Assembly (NCBI GenBank): GCA_014529385.2
Contig: CM043960.1
Location: forward strand, 76,161,910-76,225,909
Origin: Adiantum capillus-veneris
Lineage: Eukaryota; Streptophyta; Polypodiopsida; Polypodiales; Pteridaceae
DNA: 64,000 nt
Direction of reading: 5' to 3'
Part shown: positions 1 through 11,547 of the stretch, piece by piece
Layout: every line of letters begins with the position of its first letter
Numbering within the stretch: the stretch's first letter is position 1
The notes under the pieces: model-generated
Told to the model about the DNA's origin: nothing
Databases searched by the model: none
Seen by the model: the letters and a program-made list of their open reading frames with translations, nothing else
Translations under genes and position numbers: made by a program

Positions 1-4
1 AGAA

Positions 5-28
5 GTGTGTGTGTGTGTGTGTGTGTGT
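5..28. repeat. (GT)n microsatellite
   Basis: Uninterrupted GT dinucleotide run directly before the left end of repeat R copy 1. A similar GT tract follows R copy 2 at 49674. Confidence 0.95.
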
Positions 29-250
29 AGCTGTTTTCATTATAATACATAACACACCAATTGAACAAAATGTTCAAAAAGACGACTGGCTAAAGATGTC
101 TAGACAAAGAAAAGTACAAAAATAACTCAGTCCTTGATTCATAATTGTACATCATAATAAGAATGAAGTATCCTTCCAGTTGAGTTTGTACAAAGGTATC
201 AGAACTATCCCAGTTGGATCATCAAGTGTTTTCAAAGTCGGACTGCAGCA
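26..250. repeat. Repeat R copy 1, left segment
   Basis: This segment matches 46838-47062 closely (same order, scattered substitutions). Its continuation lies at 18499, on the far side of retroelement B. No coding capacity was recognised. The nature of R is unresolved: it starts TGTAGC and ends TGTGACA, as an LTR might, but no primer-binding site follows copy 1. Confidence 0.85.
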
Positions 251-1483
251 TGTAATGGAATTGGCCTATTTAATTTGAGAGTAGCGGAAATTAAAGAGAG
301 TACTTTTGAGAAATGACTTTGTGAGCATAGCGGGTGAACATAATTGAAGGTAGCAACATAATCACAACAATTAGTTAACTTGGCATGAACAATACTTTTG
401 CAAAAGAGAGAATTTAGAGAACATGACAACAATTGAGGACCGGATTTATGTGGAGCCGGTCCCCCCTCCAATAGGCATTTGTATTATGATTTCCCCCATT
501 AAGAGAGACTTGTTACAATACAGTCTTTGTGTTCCCTGTGACCTAGGTGATGCAATGAAGATGGAAAGCTTCATGCATCACAAACATAACATAAACTTGA
601 AGAAAGCTTTAACTATCCCAAGCCTCAGTCCCAAGACCTCCAACACCCTCGAAGGTGGAGAGAGCTAGCAGGGAATGAGGGTAGGGAAGAGGAAGAAGAA
701 ACATTTCATAGGAGAAAGAATTAGTTCCTCACTTATCATAACTCTTGTTGCTAGCATACATAATAGCATAGTAATGAAGAAGAAGGAGATGGCAAGCTTA
801 AGCATTGAAGCATGGCTCTTGGTTGGATTTGCACTCCATATCCAAGAGTGTTGGTGTAGGCTCTCAACCTCTACTTGCTTGGAGAAGGAGAGGGAGCGCT
901 TGCACTTTGCATAGCACACAATGAGAGTGTTTGTGAGTGTGTGTGGGTGAGTATACCCCCTAAGAAACCCCCCTCCTTGCTAGGTCGACCCCCTCTAGCT
1001 CATCATTGAAGCTCATTGGCTCATGCCAAGCCTAGCCAATCACAAGCTTGAGCCATTTCTAGCAATAGGTGTAGTCTTGGGACAAGTGCCCCCCTTTCCC
1101 CTTTGAGAGAGAGGACTTGATAAATGCAAAAACAATTAGATAATTGTTGTAAATTATCATTGGACCCCTTTTAATCCTAGCCAATAGAGTTCAAGCACCT
1201 CATGGAGGTAACATGGGTAGGGGCTTGACATGTGTCCCTGTTGCCTCTTTAAGTTTGGGCTTTCCTTGACAGAGTGTGTGTGTGTGTGTGTGTTCTCTCT
1301 CTAGCCCCTAAGAAAAGGGCTCGCCCCCCTCTTTGTAGGGAATCTTTTTGACCTTTGGTGCTCAAGCACCTTAGTCATCAAGCATGACTAAGCACTTGGA
1401 CTAGGGGTGTTCCCACAAGCATCTCAAGCAAGCATGTCAAAGCACCTCAAGAACCTTAATCATGCAGCAGGTCAAGTACCTCA
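251..1483 (-). repeat. 3' LTR of B, first part (interrupted by A)
   Basis: It matches 16936-18162 of the other B LTR. It ends at CCTCA (1479-1483), the 5-bp target duplicated by element A; the LTR resumes at 10425. A GT microsatellite lies near 1273-1292. Confidence 0.93.
1479..1483. repeat. Target-site duplication of A (left), CCTCA
   Basis: CCTCA immediately precedes the TGTCAT terminus of A and is repeated at 10420-10424. The uninterrupted sequence is seen in the other B LTR near 18157. Confidence 0.95.
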
Positions 1484-3144
1484 TGTCATAATAACTAATA
1501 TCTAATTCTCCTAAATGATTTTCTCATGTTAAACTGATCATTTAATATGGGGAAGTACCAGGGGAGAAAAAGCTAGATTATTAGTAAAGCTAGCAGACTG
1601 GTCATAGTAGGGGGCCCACCGTAGGGATCCAAAGGGGTACCATCTGCACAAGAGCAATGTGCAATGTGCAATGAATGGGCTCCAAAGACCTTAGGGTTCA
1701 GCCCATTAAGACTTCCAAAAGGTTAAGTTCCAAAATTTCAAAGTGTAAAGTCCAATGGTCAATTGTAAATGGAATTGGATGCTTTGTGTGTGTGCAAAAG
1801 GCCAATAAGCTAGAGGACAAAAGCAAAAAAGTTTTGGGAAGATGACAAAGCTTAATAAGGACTAGACACACACACACACACACACACACTATACACCTAA
1901 GCTTACCCTTTCCACAAAGTAAAGAGGACACATGTCAGGCATGCAAAAAAACGCCCAATTCTTGCATGAATCCTATTGGATGGGCACAGAGGTGGACCAA
2001 TGAGAAGTTAGCTAGTGTAAACTAAAATTTTATTTTTATAAATGCTCAAAAAATAACCAATAAGAAATAGTCCCCCTAAAAGACTATTGGACAGTCAAAA
2101 GGTCCAATGATAATTAAGCAGTTCCTGAAATTGTTTAATTCCTATTGGCCAAAGGACTAAAAGGTCCAATAGCAAAGCAGATAATTAAATTAATTATTTG
2201 GCATTTACAAAATGGAAAAAAGAATGGACACTTGTCCACAAGGCTCTTGATTGGGCCTCTCAAAGGCTATTGGCCAAATTATTTACGGGCCAATAGGAAG
2301 CCAGCAAGAGTAAAACTCATACTCAAATACTATTGGCTAGGCTTTTCAAGGGCCAATAGGAATGCAGCATGAGTAATTGGCAAGGGGGGTCAACCAAGAG
2401 GAGAGAGGGTGCTGTTTTGGAAGGGCATTATTCCACACGCACTCACACAACTCATGTGTAGAGCAAGAAAATCATCTCCTTCTCCAAGCTTTAATGGAAA
2501 GCTCATCTTCTTCTCCAAGTTTGAGAATGGAGGCCTACACCAACAACTCTTGGATATGGAATGCAAATCCAACCAAGAGCTAAGCTTCAATGCCATGCTT
2601 CTCTCCTCTATTATCTAATAACTAAGCTAAGCAAAGCTACAAGAGTAATTAAGTGAGGAAATACTTCTTTCTCGTAAGAATACTCCTTCTTCCTCTAGAT
2701 CTACTCTCATACCCCGCTAGCTCTCACCATCTTCGAAGGTGTGTGAGGTCTTGGGTCTGAGACCAACGAGTAACTAATGTTATGTGTTATCACATGTAAG
2801 TTTGGTGCATGAAGCTTACATCTTCATAGCACCGATGAGTTTTTACCAAGGAACACAAAGAATTGTATTGTACAAAGTCTCTCTTAATGGGAGAAGTTAT
2901 AATACAAATGCCTAATGGAGGGGGGACCGGTCCATGTAAATCCAGTCCTCAATAGTTGTCAATTGTTCTATTTCTCTCTCTCTTTCAAGTATTGTTATGC
3001 CAAACTAATTAGGTGTTATGCTAATGTTTTTATCTCCAACCAAGCACTCTTGTATGCTCATTAGGAATTTGCTCTTAATGAAATGCTCACTATGCTAAGT
3101 AATTTTCCGCTATTTACAAGCTTTATAGACCAGTAATTGTTACA
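1484..3144 (+). repeat. 5' LTR of A
   Basis: 1661 bp, starting TGTCATAATAAC and ending GTTACA. It is nearly identical to 8773-10419. It contains a CA run at 1866-1889 (24 nt) against 10 nt in the 3' LTR, which accounts exactly for the length difference. Short ORFs inside it are LTR sequence and not genes. Confidence 0.96.
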
Positions 3145-3145
3145 T

Positions 3146-3157
3146 TGGTATCAGAGC
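3146..3157 (+). promoter_or_regulatory. Primer-binding site, tRNA-iMet type
   Basis: TGGTATCAGAGC, one base after the LTR end, is the usual plant PBS complementary to the 3' end of initiator Met tRNA. It would prime minus-strand DNA synthesis. Confidence 0.95.
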
Positions 3158-3560
3158 TATCGGTTTCTCTTTTCTTGCTCAAGAAGAGAGGTCCTCAAGC
3201 TTGCTACAAACGGTTGGAATTATTAATTGCATGAGGGTAAGGAGAACAGGGATTTATTATCCTTGAGGTGCGCCTGCTTCGTGCAGTTAACGGGGTATCA
3301 CCGTCGAGAGCTATGGTCTTAATAATGGAGTCCCAAGGGGCTTGCCTACAGCTTAACCATTATTGAGCTATTAGAAGCTTGACAGGAACCGGTGCCGACT
3401 GGGCTATGATAAACCCTCTCTTCTATTCCTTGCAATTAATGATATTCCGAGCCACGGCTATAGATGCTTGAGTGCTTATCTTTGAAAGTAAAGAGGAGTA
3501 GCAACTAGGGCTTGAAGTGCCAAAGTACAAGTAAAAATTTACACCTAAAACTTAGTTATA
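3158..3560 (+). other. Leader of A between PBS and gag
   Basis: Non-coding leader of about 400 bp. The same leader occurs in reverse orientation in B (16522-16922). No other structure was recognised. Confidence 0.75.
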
Positions 3561-4415
3561 ATGGCTGACAATAGTAGAGAAAGTGAAATTAATTTTGATG
3601 GCTTTGATTTTTCTAATGGTCAAGCTACTAATGATGCCCCTATGCTTGTGAACTATCTTGTAACTAGGCTTCAACAAGCCATGGGCAACCCATCCCTCCA
3701 AGGTGAAGTACAACAGCAATTACGAATCCATGGGATTCTCCAATCTCCTCACCTAGAAGAGGGAGTGCCTATGAAAGCTCCTAGTGAGATTTCTAAAAGA
3801 GGGCTCTCTACGGTGAGAGAAGAGGAGGACCCATACGAAGGACCCAAAAGCTTACAAGTTGATGGGGCAACTCCCTCACCAAGGAGAGCCCAAATCTCAA
3901 CGGTAGAGCCCCCACCGAAATAACGAGAAAGAAGTGAATCTCCCGCCACCTTGGCGGAGATGGCACCACGAAGAAGGCGGGCAAAACGCTCTCCAACACC
4001 CCCTAAACAGAGAAGACCATCGGATAGTCCTTCTCACCATAATTCAAAGAAGGAAGAAAGGAAGTATGAGAAGAAAAAGGCGAGAAAGAGGTCACCCTCT
4101 TCTCCATCTTCATCATCCTCCTCCTCTTCTGAAGGAAGTGATGGTGCGGCTCCCAAAGAATTTAAAAGGAGAGGCCATAGGAAATCCTATGCCGCTTGGA
4201 AGAGGTCATCCAAGCTCAAACAGTTCAAGGAGGGAGGAAAGAGTATCTCTTTTCTTACCTACGCTGGCACCTTTGGTGCTACGGACAAAGTCTTGGCCTT
4301 TATTCAACAATTTGATGCGGCATTTGGAGATGAGGGCTTCAAAGGGTCCTCTAAGATACGTCATGTAGCCATGCATCTCCAAAAGTCTGCCAGGCAATGG
4401 TGGTCTAGCCTATGA
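3561..4415 (+). pseudogene. gag: gag of A, with in-frame stops
   Basis: Capsid precursor of element A. It begins with ATG (MADN...), then a short N-terminal region, an arginine/serine/lysine-rich stretch, and a retrotransposon gag core ending near ARQWWSSL. One frame runs throughout but is broken by TAA at 3921-3923 and TGA at 4413-4415. B has arginine-glycine where the TGA stands. About 7 nt are missing near 4520 relative to B, so the remaining gag sequence is in the next frame, at the start of the downstream ORF. As it stands no complete Gag can be made without readthrough and frameshifting. The basic serine-rich region is unusual for gag and could bind RNA or carry nuclear signals (inference). 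Confidence 0.88.
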
Positions 4416-4510
4416 GTAAATGGTGAAGCTCCACGAACATGGAAAGCTTTAAGAGCTTCCATTATGAAGCAGTTTTTGGCTAGCGATGCCAAAGACAAAG
4501 TGCTCACCGA

Positions 4511-7500
4511 ATGGCGAAGCTCTCTCCCTACGAATCTATTCACAAATACGTAGACAAGTTTTGGGATTTACATCTCAAAGCCACTGTCTACAAAAAGATA
4601 GATTTTGGAGAGCAAAAACAACAATTTTGTGCGGGTTTATCTGAAGATATGGCGGAGTATGTCAACTCCCAAAGGCCTCGCACTATTTCAGTGGTCATAC
4701 ACCATACTATGGTGGCTTCACGAATCCACTTCCAACAAGGGGCTAAGAAAAATCTTAAACCCATGGAAAGCAAAGACCGTAATGAGCCTAAAAGGAAGGA
4801 CCATGTCCAAAAGATTCACAAGGGCAACTTCAACAACAACAAAGCTAAGGAGAAGGGAGTCTACAAAGGCAAAAATAAACTCTCTCTTGAAGAGCTAGAG
4901 CGTTATCGCAAGGATAACCATTGTTTCAAATGTGGGGAGCAAGGGCATGCTTATCGTGCTTGCCCACAGAAGAACTCACGCAATGAACCTCCTAGAGCTT
5001 CCATAATTGAAGTTAAAGAAGAAGATGCTCATCACAAAGGATCTCCTCTATGCCATGCTTGGGGGAAGGTGAGAGAACATGATGCTTTCATTCTCTTCGA
5101 CAATGGCTCTACTCACAATTTCATATCCACGGAGTTGGCCACTAAGCTAGGCATCCAAGCCTTTGAGATGGGAAATCCCCTACCAGCCGATAATACTTTC
5201 AAGGGAGAAGAAGTCCCAGTTACTCCCTTGATTGGGAAATTGAGGCTTCATGTCCAAAGTTATGTGGACAAAGAGGATTTCTTCATCTCTCCCCTTAAGC
5301 ATGAGGATGTAATCCTAGGGGCACCATGGTTTGATTGCATGGCAGCCAACATCAAGTTTCCTGAAAGGCAAATTTACTTTATATACATGGACAAAGACAT
5401 GTACATATATGCTAATGAGTCAGGTAACACTATACCTCTTGTACATAAGCAAGCTTTTGATAAGTCAATAAAGAGCTCTATTTCCGTGTACATGATATTT
5501 GTAAAAGACTCTCAAAATGAACCTAATGTTCTGTCAAATAAAAATAAAGTGAATCAAAAAGAATTAGGGTTATCTAATTTCCTTAATGAATTCCAAGATT
5601 TTTTTATTGACGACATTCCTAATGAATTGCCTCCAAAACGAGGGGATGATGACCATGCAATCGAGCTTCTTCCAGGAAGCTCACCGCCTAATAAACCTCC
5701 TTATCGAGTTTCTCAAGCTCAACAAGAGGAAATTATGCGGCAAGTGCATGAGTTGGTTGAGAAAGGAATGGTTAGGAGGCCTAGTTCATCTCCATTTTGT
5801 TCACCAGTTTTATTAGTGCAAAAGAAAGATGGCACATATCGTATGTGTGTCGACTACAAAGCACTAAATAGAATCACTATCAAAAATAGGTTTCCCGTTC
5901 CGCGGGTAGAAGACCTATTTGATAAGCTACAAGGATCGACCTACTTCAGTAGGATTGACCTAAAAAGTGGCTATCACCAAATAAGGATTGTTGATCAAGA
6001 CATTGTAAAGACCGCATTTCGCACTACATTTGGTCTCTACGAATTCATTGTCATGCCTTTTGGCTTGACCAATGCACCAGCTACATTCAACCGCATGATG
6101 GAGAAGCTCTTTAGGCCTCACCGCAGTTACACTGGAGTGTTCTTTGATGATATAATCATCTACTCCAATTCCTTGGACGAACACAAACAACACCTCCAGG
6201 TATTTTTTCAAGTTTTGCGAGAGAATAAGCTTTACATAAATCAAAAGAAAAGTGAATTTTTCTTACAAGAGATTCAGTATTTAGGTCATATTATCTCCAA
6301 AGATGGCATCCAAATGGATCCATCAAAGTTAGAAGTAATAAAAGCATGGCCTAACCCAAAGAATTTGCATGAATTAAGAAGCTTTGTAGGTATGTGTGCA
6401 TACTATAGACGCTTCATAGAAAAATTCTCACTCATAGCAGGACCATTGCATGACCTAACAAAAAAGAACGTTAAGTATGCATGGACTACCAAAGAGAACA
6501 CTGCTTTTGAAAAGCTTAAAGAGAAGCTTATCTCTCAACCTGTGCTTACACTACCGGATCTCTCAAAGCCATTTGAGGTCCAATGCAATGCTTGTGGTGA
6601 TTGCCTTGGAGCCGTGCTTCTCCAAGAAGGGCACGCCATAGCATATGAAAGTCGAAGGCTCGACCCAGTTGAGCAAGCTCTAGGCATATATGAAAAGGAA
6701 CTCCTCGCAGTTCTACATGCCTTAGACACTTGGAAGCACTACTTATCGGGGACTCCTTTCATTCTGCGGACGGATCACCAAAGCCTCAAGTACTTCATGA
6801 AGCAAACCAAGCTCTCCGACAAACAAATGAGGTGGGCAAATTTCCTTTCGCAATTTCATTTTCATATTGCTCACATTGCTGGCAAGCATAATCAAGTAGC
6901 TGATGCACTCTCAAGACGTCCGAGAGTGAATGCGGTTTCCATAGCAACTCACAATGATCTATCTTCTATGATAGATGAGTACGCTATCGATTCCGATTTT
7001 AAAGGTGTGATGTCAGCCCTTGCACTAGGGAAGAAAGAGGAACCATTTACCTTACAAGATGGTTATCTTCTCTATGGTAATAGGCTATGTGTTACCAACT
7101 CACTACGTGAGAAAGTAATGTATGAATCTCATGCTCCTCCATATGCGGGGCATAGAGGGATTCAAGCTACCCTAAGAGGGATAGAAATGTACTTCTATTG
7201 GCCTACCATGAAAGCGAACATACAAGAGTATGTTTCAAAATGTGTGGTTTGCCAAAAGACAAAGTTTGATAGAGGGAAGCAACCTGGTTTGCTTCAACCT
7301 TTGCCAATCCCTAATTCACCCCGGGAGAGCATATCCATGGATTTTATATTTGGATTGCCTAAGTCTATCCATGGGAATACGGGAATATGGACAATAGTAG
7401 ACAGGTTCAGCAAACAAGCGCATTTCATACCTGTCAAAAAGACTATTAAGGCCCATCAAATGGCAACCCTCTTTATATCACAAATCTTTAAGTACCACGG

Positions 7501-8419
7501 CTTGCCAATGTCAATAGTGTCGGATAGAGATCCTAGAATGACCAGCAATTTCTGGAAGGGTCTCTTTGAGAATTTAGGTACAAGGCTAAATTTCTCTTCG
7601 GCCTATCACCCGCAAACGGATGGTCAAAGTGAGATAGCTAACCTAACAATTCTTGATCTACTCAAAGCTTATGTCACTGAAGTAGATCAAAGATCCCAAT
7701 GGCAGAAGTACTTACCTTTAGTGGAGTATGCTTACAATAACACAGTACATACATCCACGGGAAAAGCACCTTTTGAGGTAATTGAGGGAAGATCAAAAAG
7801 TCCCCTGCTACTTAAGGTACATGGGAAGATCTTCGCTGCAGATGCATATAGCCGCGACCTACAAGAATCTTTCCAAAAGATTAAAGATGCTATATCCATC
7901 TCACAGCAAAGGCAAAAGACTGCTGCTAACAAGCACAGAAGAGCCCTGAACTTTAAAGAAAATGATTGGGTCTTGCTTAAATTTCCCAAGGCTCGATTAA
8001 GGCACACGACGGGCAAGAATCCTACGGGACACCAAAAATACTATGCTAAACTAGCAAAAAGGTACTATGGCCCCTTTCAGATTCTTAAGCCAATCAATAA
8101 GACGGCTTATCAGCTCAAGTTGCCCAACCACTGGCTCATACACAATGCTTTTCATGTGAGCCTGTTAAAGCCTTACCAAGGAGAGCCACCCCAAGAAGCA
8201 ACCATAGAAGACCCACCGGAGATTGAAGACCAAGATAAGGTACTGCAGCCAGAGTCCATTCTCCGACACGAAGACAAGGTATTGAGAGGTGGTAAGATTA
8301 TCCGACGGTATCTTATTAAGTTTAAGAATTATCCTTTTGAAGATGCTAGATGGATGCAAGGCATACAATTAAAGGATAACCTAAACCTTGTCAATGCTTA
8401 CAATGATTCCCTAGAGTAA
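4511..8419 (+). CDS. pol: Gag C-terminus plus Pol polyprotein of chromovirus A
   Basis: 1302 codons open. Domains in order: end of gag; zinc knuckle CFKCGEQGHAYRAC (residues 138-151); aspartic protease with DNGSTHNF (Asp197); reverse transcriptase with the FFDD catalytic motif (Asp546-547); RNase H with a DHQS motif (Asp755); integrase zinc finger His874, His881, Cys911, Cys914; integrase core Asp944, Asp1005, Glu1041, which is exact DD35E spacing; GPF module at 1187-1189; and a C-terminal chromodomain from about 1250 to the end. The chromodomain places it among chromoviruses, whose integrases can be guided to chromatin marks. All catalytic residues I can check are present. The ATG used here is internal and is simply the first after the frameshift; the natural product would be a Gag-Pol fusion. 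Confidence 0.95.
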   Translation: MAKLSPYESIHKYVDKFWDLHLKATVYKKIDFGEQKQQFCAGLSEDMAEYVNSQRPRTISVVIHHTMVASRIHFQQGAKKNLKPMESKDRNEPKRKDHVQKIHKGNFNNNKAKEKGVYKGKNKLSLEELERYRKDNHCFKCGEQGHAYRACPQKNSRNEPPRASIIEVKEEDAHHKGSPLCHAWGKVREHDAFILFDNGSTHNFISTELATKLGIQAFEMGNPLPADNTFKGEEVPVTPLIGKLRLHVQSYVDKEDFFISPLKHEDVILGAPWFDCMAANIKFPERQIYFIYMDKDMYIYANESGNTIPLVHKQAFDKSIKSSISVYMIFVKDSQNEPNVLSNKNKVNQKELGLSNFLNEFQDFFIDDIPNELPPKRGDDDHAIELLPGSSPPNKPPYRVSQAQQEEIMRQVHELVEKGMVRRPSSSPFCSPVLLVQKKDGTYRMCVDYKALNRITIKNRFPVPRVEDLFDKLQGSTYFSRIDLKSGYHQIRIVDQDIVKTAFRTTFGLYEFIVMPFGLTNAPATFNRMMEKLFRPHRSYTGVFFDDIIIYSNSLDEHKQHLQVFFQVLRENKLYINQKKSEFFLQEIQYLGHIISKDGIQMDPSKLEVIKAWPNPKNLHELRSFVGMCAYYRRFIEKFSLIAGPLHDLTKKNVKYAWTTKENTAFEKLKEKLISQPVLTLPDLSKPFEVQCNACGDCLGAVLLQEGHAIAYESRRLDPVEQALGIYEKELLAVLHALDTWKHYLSGTPFILRTDHQSLKYFMKQTKLSDKQMRWANFLSQFHFHIAHIAGKHNQVADALSRRPRVNAVSIATHNDLSSMIDEYAIDSDFKGVMSALALGKKEEPFTLQDGYLLYGNRLCVTNSLREKVMYESHAPPYAGHRGIQATLRGIEMYFYWPTMKANIQEYVSKCVVCQKTKFDRGKQPGLLQPLPIPNSPRESISMDFIFGLPKSIHGNTGIWTIVDRFSKQAHFIPVKKTIKAHQMATLFISQIFKYHGLPMSIVSDRDPRMTSNFWKGLFENLGTRLNFSSAYHPQTDGQSEIANLTILDLLKAYVTEVDQRSQWQKYLPLVEYAYNNTVHTSTGKAPFEVIEGRSKSPLLLKVHGKIFAADAYSRDLQESFQKIKDAISISQQRQKTAANKHRRALNFKENDWVLLKFPKARLRHTTGKNPTGHQKYYAKLAKRYYGPFQILKPINKTAYQLKLPNHWLIHNAFHVSLLKPYQGEPPQEATIEDPPEIEDQDKVLQPESILRHEDKVLRGGKIIRRYLIKFKNYPFEDARWMQGIQLKDNLNLVNAYNDSLE

Positions 8420-8772
8420 GCAAATGTAAATATGTTTTAAATGATCAATGTTTTTGTCTTATAAGACTCTTTTTTTCTTTATTGTGACAAATGTTAAGAA
8501 GTATGCATGCTTAGGATCAAGTTTGCGGAGACGACGTCTCCCAAACACCAAGTAGAGCTTGTCACTCTACTATGGAAGATTGATAGGACTAATGTGCAGA
8601 CATGCTTGCGGTAGCTTCGGCTCCCAAGCGCCAAATGGATTAGTCATCCATTGTGGAACAGTGTCGTAGGGTAAAATAGGGATCCTATACCCGCTAAGAA
8701 AAGGACTAAAGACTATGCTTTATCATCTCTACCTCATAGTCGAGGACGACTATGATTTCAAGACAGAGGTAA
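8420..8772 (+). other. 3' untranslated region and polypurine tract of A
   Basis: Non-coding stretch between the pol stop and the 3' LTR. It ends in a purine-rich sequence (AAGACAGAGGTAA) abutting the LTR terminus, in the position of the plus-strand primer. The same arrangement occurs reversed in B at 10767-10795. Confidence 0.8.
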
Positions 8773-10419
8773 TGTCATAATAACTAATATCTAATTCTCC
8801 TAAATGATTTTCTCATGTTAAACTGATCATTTAATATGGGGAAGTACCAGGGGAGAAAAAGCTAGATTATTAGTAAAGCTAGCAGACTGGTCATAGTAGG
8901 GGGCCCACCGTAGGGATCCAAAGGGGTACCATCTGCACAAGAGCAATGTGCAATGTGCAATGAATGGGATCCAAAGACCTTAGGGTTCAACTCATTAAGA
9001 CTTCCAAAAGGTTAAGTTCCAAAATTTCAAAGTGTAAAGTCCAATGGTCAATTGTAAATGGAATTGGATGCTTTGTGTGTGTGCAAAAGGCCAATAAGCT
9101 AGAGGACAAAAGCAAAAACGTTTTGGGAAGATGACAAAGCTTAATAAGGACTAGACACACACACTATACACCTAAGCTTACCCTTTCCACAAAGTAAAGA
9201 GGACACATGTCAGGCATGCAAAGAAACGCCCAATTCTTGCCTGAATCCTACTGGATGGGCACAGAGGTGGACCAATGAGAAGTTAGCTAGTGTAAACTAA
9301 AATTTTATTTTTATAAATGCTCAAAAAATAACCAATAAGAAATAATCCCCCTAAAAGACTATTGGACAGTCAAAAGGTCCAATGATAATTAAGCAGTTCC
9401 TAAAATTGCTTAATTCCTATTGGCCAAAGGACTAAAAGGTCCAATAGCAAAGCAGATAATTAAATTAATTATTTGGCATTTTCAAAATGGAAAAAAGGAT
9501 GGACACTTGTCCACAAGGCTCTTGACTGGGCCTCTCAAAGGCTATTGGCCAAATTATTTACGGGCCAATAGGAAGCCAGCAAGGGTAAAACTCATACTCA
9601 AATACTATTGGCTAGGCTTTTCAAGGGCCAATAGGAATGCAGCATGAGTTATTGGCAAGGGGGGTCAACCAAGAGGAGAGAGGGGGCTGTTTTGGAAGGG
9701 CATTATTCCACACACACTCACACAACTCATGTGTAGAGCAAGAAAATCATCTCCTTCTCCAAGCTTCAATGGAAAGCTCATCTTCTTCTCCAAGTTTGAG
9801 AATGGAGGCCTACACCAACAACTCTTGGATATGGAATGCAAATCCAACCAAGAGCTAAGCTTCAATGCCATGCTTCTCTCCTCTATTATCTAATTACTAA
9901 GCTAAGCAAAGCTACAAGAGTAATTAAGTGAGGAAATACTTCTTTCTCGTAAGAATACTCCTTCTTCCTCTAGATCTACTCTCATACCCCCCTAGCTCTC
10001 ACCATCTTCGAAGGTGTGTGAGGTCTTGGGTCTGAGACCAACGAGTAACTGATGTTATGTGTTATCACATGTAAGTTTGGTGCATGAAGCTTACATCTTC
10101 ATAGCACCGACGAGTTTTTACCAAGGAACACAAAGAATTGTATTGTACAAAGTCTCTCTTAATGGGAGAAGTTATAATACAAATGCCTAATGGAGGGGGG
10201 ACCGGTCCATGTAAATCCGGTCCTCAATAGTTGTCAATTGTTCTATTTCTCTCTCTCTTTCAAGTATTGTTATGCCAAACTAATTAGGTGTTATGCTAAT
10301 GTTGTTATCACCAACCAAGCACTCTTGTATGCTCATTAGGAATTTGCTCTTAATGAAATGCTCACTATGTTAAGTTATTTTCTGCTATTTACAAGCTTTA
10401 TAGACCAGTAATTGTTACA
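8773..10419 (+). repeat. 3' LTR of A
   Basis: 1647 bp, TGTCAT...GTTACA, nearly identical to 1484-3144. The first ~230 bases show only about three substitutions by eye, so insertion was recent. Confidence 0.96.
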
Positions 10420-10424
10420 CCTCA
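10420..10424. repeat. Target-site duplication of A (right), CCTCA
   Basis: It repeats 1479-1483. The LTR of B continues immediately after. Confidence 0.95.
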
Positions 10425-10766
10425 AGCACCTTAATCAAGCACCTCAAGCACGACAAGCACCTCGAGCTTGGGCCGGGTTCCCACCTCAAGCTCAGACCTA
10501 GCTTTAACTAAGGTCAAAGGACTTTTACACACATTATTGGAGGTCTTCAATGAAGCTAACCCTAAGGTCTTATGCTCCATTGGTTAGCCTTGCTCTTTGA
10601 TAGACCATCTCTCATTTGGGCCCCTTTACCATTGGCCCCGTCTTGAGATAGATTTGTAAGCACATATCTATATCTTAACACTTGTTCTCGTTCATTCTCC
10701 CACATTAAGTGATCAATTTAATATGAGAAAATCATTTGGGTTGGTTAGATATTAGATTTTATGACA
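10425..10766 (-). repeat. 3' LTR of B, remaining part
   Basis: It continues the LTR split by A and matches 18163-18498. It ends ATGACA, followed on the plus strand by TTACCTCTCTC, the complement of a polypurine tract. The two parts sum to 1575 bp against 1563 bp for the other LTR. Confidence 0.93.
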
Positions 10767-11125
10767 TTACCTCTCTCTTGAAATCATAGTCGTCCTCGAC
10801 TATGAGGTAGAAGAGATAAAGCCTTAGTCATTACTCAATTTTACTTAGCGGGTAGAGGATCCCTTTTTACCCTACGACATCTTTCCAAGATGGATGACTA
10901 ATCCATTTGGTGCTTGGGAGACATAGCTGCCGCAAGCATGTCTGCTCTTTAGTCCATTTCATTCTCCGAAAGTAGAGTGACAAATTCTACTTGGTGTTTG
11001 AGAGACGTCGTCATCACAAACATGATTCTAAGCATGCATACTAGTTAAATTTGTGCACAATTAAAAAGAGGACTAGTCTTATAAGACAAAAACATGAGTC
11101 ATTTTTAAAAAAATTGTTCATTTGC

Positions 11126-11277
11126 TTACTCTACTGTAGCATTGTAAGCATTGACAAGGTTCATATTATCCTTAAGCTGTATTCCTTGCATCCATCTAGC
11201 ATCTTCAAAAGGATAATTTTTGAACTTAATAAGATACCGTCGGATAATCTTACCATGTCGTAGTACCTTGTCTTCAT
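11126..11277 (-). pseudogene. Out-of-frame chromodomain and end of pol of B
   Basis: Read on the minus strand this stretch matches the chromodomain and C-terminus of element A almost residue for residue and ends in a stop at 11126-11128. It is no longer in frame with the integrase upstream, because a 137-bp tandem duplication lies between them. Loss of the chromodomain from the reading frame would be expected to alter or abolish targeted integration (inference). Confidence 0.85.
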
Positions 11278-11547
11278 GCCGAAGGACAGCTTCGGGTTGT
11301 AGCACCTCTTCTTGGTCTTCAACTTCGGGAGGGTCTTCAATAATTGGTTCAGTTGGTGGCTCTCCTTTGTTGGGCTTAAGTAGGCTTACATTAAAGGCAT
11401 TGTGTATGAGCTATGTCGAAGGACAGCTTCGGGTTGTAGCACCTCTTCTTGGTCTTCAACTTCGGGAGGGTCTTCAATAATTGGTTCAGTTGGTGGCTCT
11501 CCTTTGTTGGGCTTAAGTAGGCTTACATGAAAGGCATTGTGTATGAG
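11274..11547. repeat. Tandem duplication, 2 x 137 bp, in pol of B
   Basis: 11274-11410 and 11411-11547 are near-perfect copies lying between the GPF module and the chromodomain. Since 137 is not a multiple of three the duplication shifts the frame, and the upstream ORF ends just after the first copy, near 11386. Confidence 0.93.

Larger units (their letters stand above)
1484..10419 (+). mobile_element. Ty3/gypsy chromovirus A (complete, inserted in the LTR of B)
   Basis: Full-length LTR retrotransposon of 8936 bp: 5' LTR 1484-3144, PBS 3146-3157, gag 3561-4415, pol 4511-8419, purine-rich tract just before 8773, 3' LTR 8773-10419, perfect 5-bp duplication CCTCA. The termini are TG...CA. The LTRs are nearly identical by eye; their 14-bp length difference is entirely a CA-tract difference. 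A belongs to the same family as B and C, with homologous LTRs and proteins, but lies opposite to B. The pol frame is open, while gag has two stops and a frameshift, so it is probably non-autonomous but recent. Confidence 0.96.
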
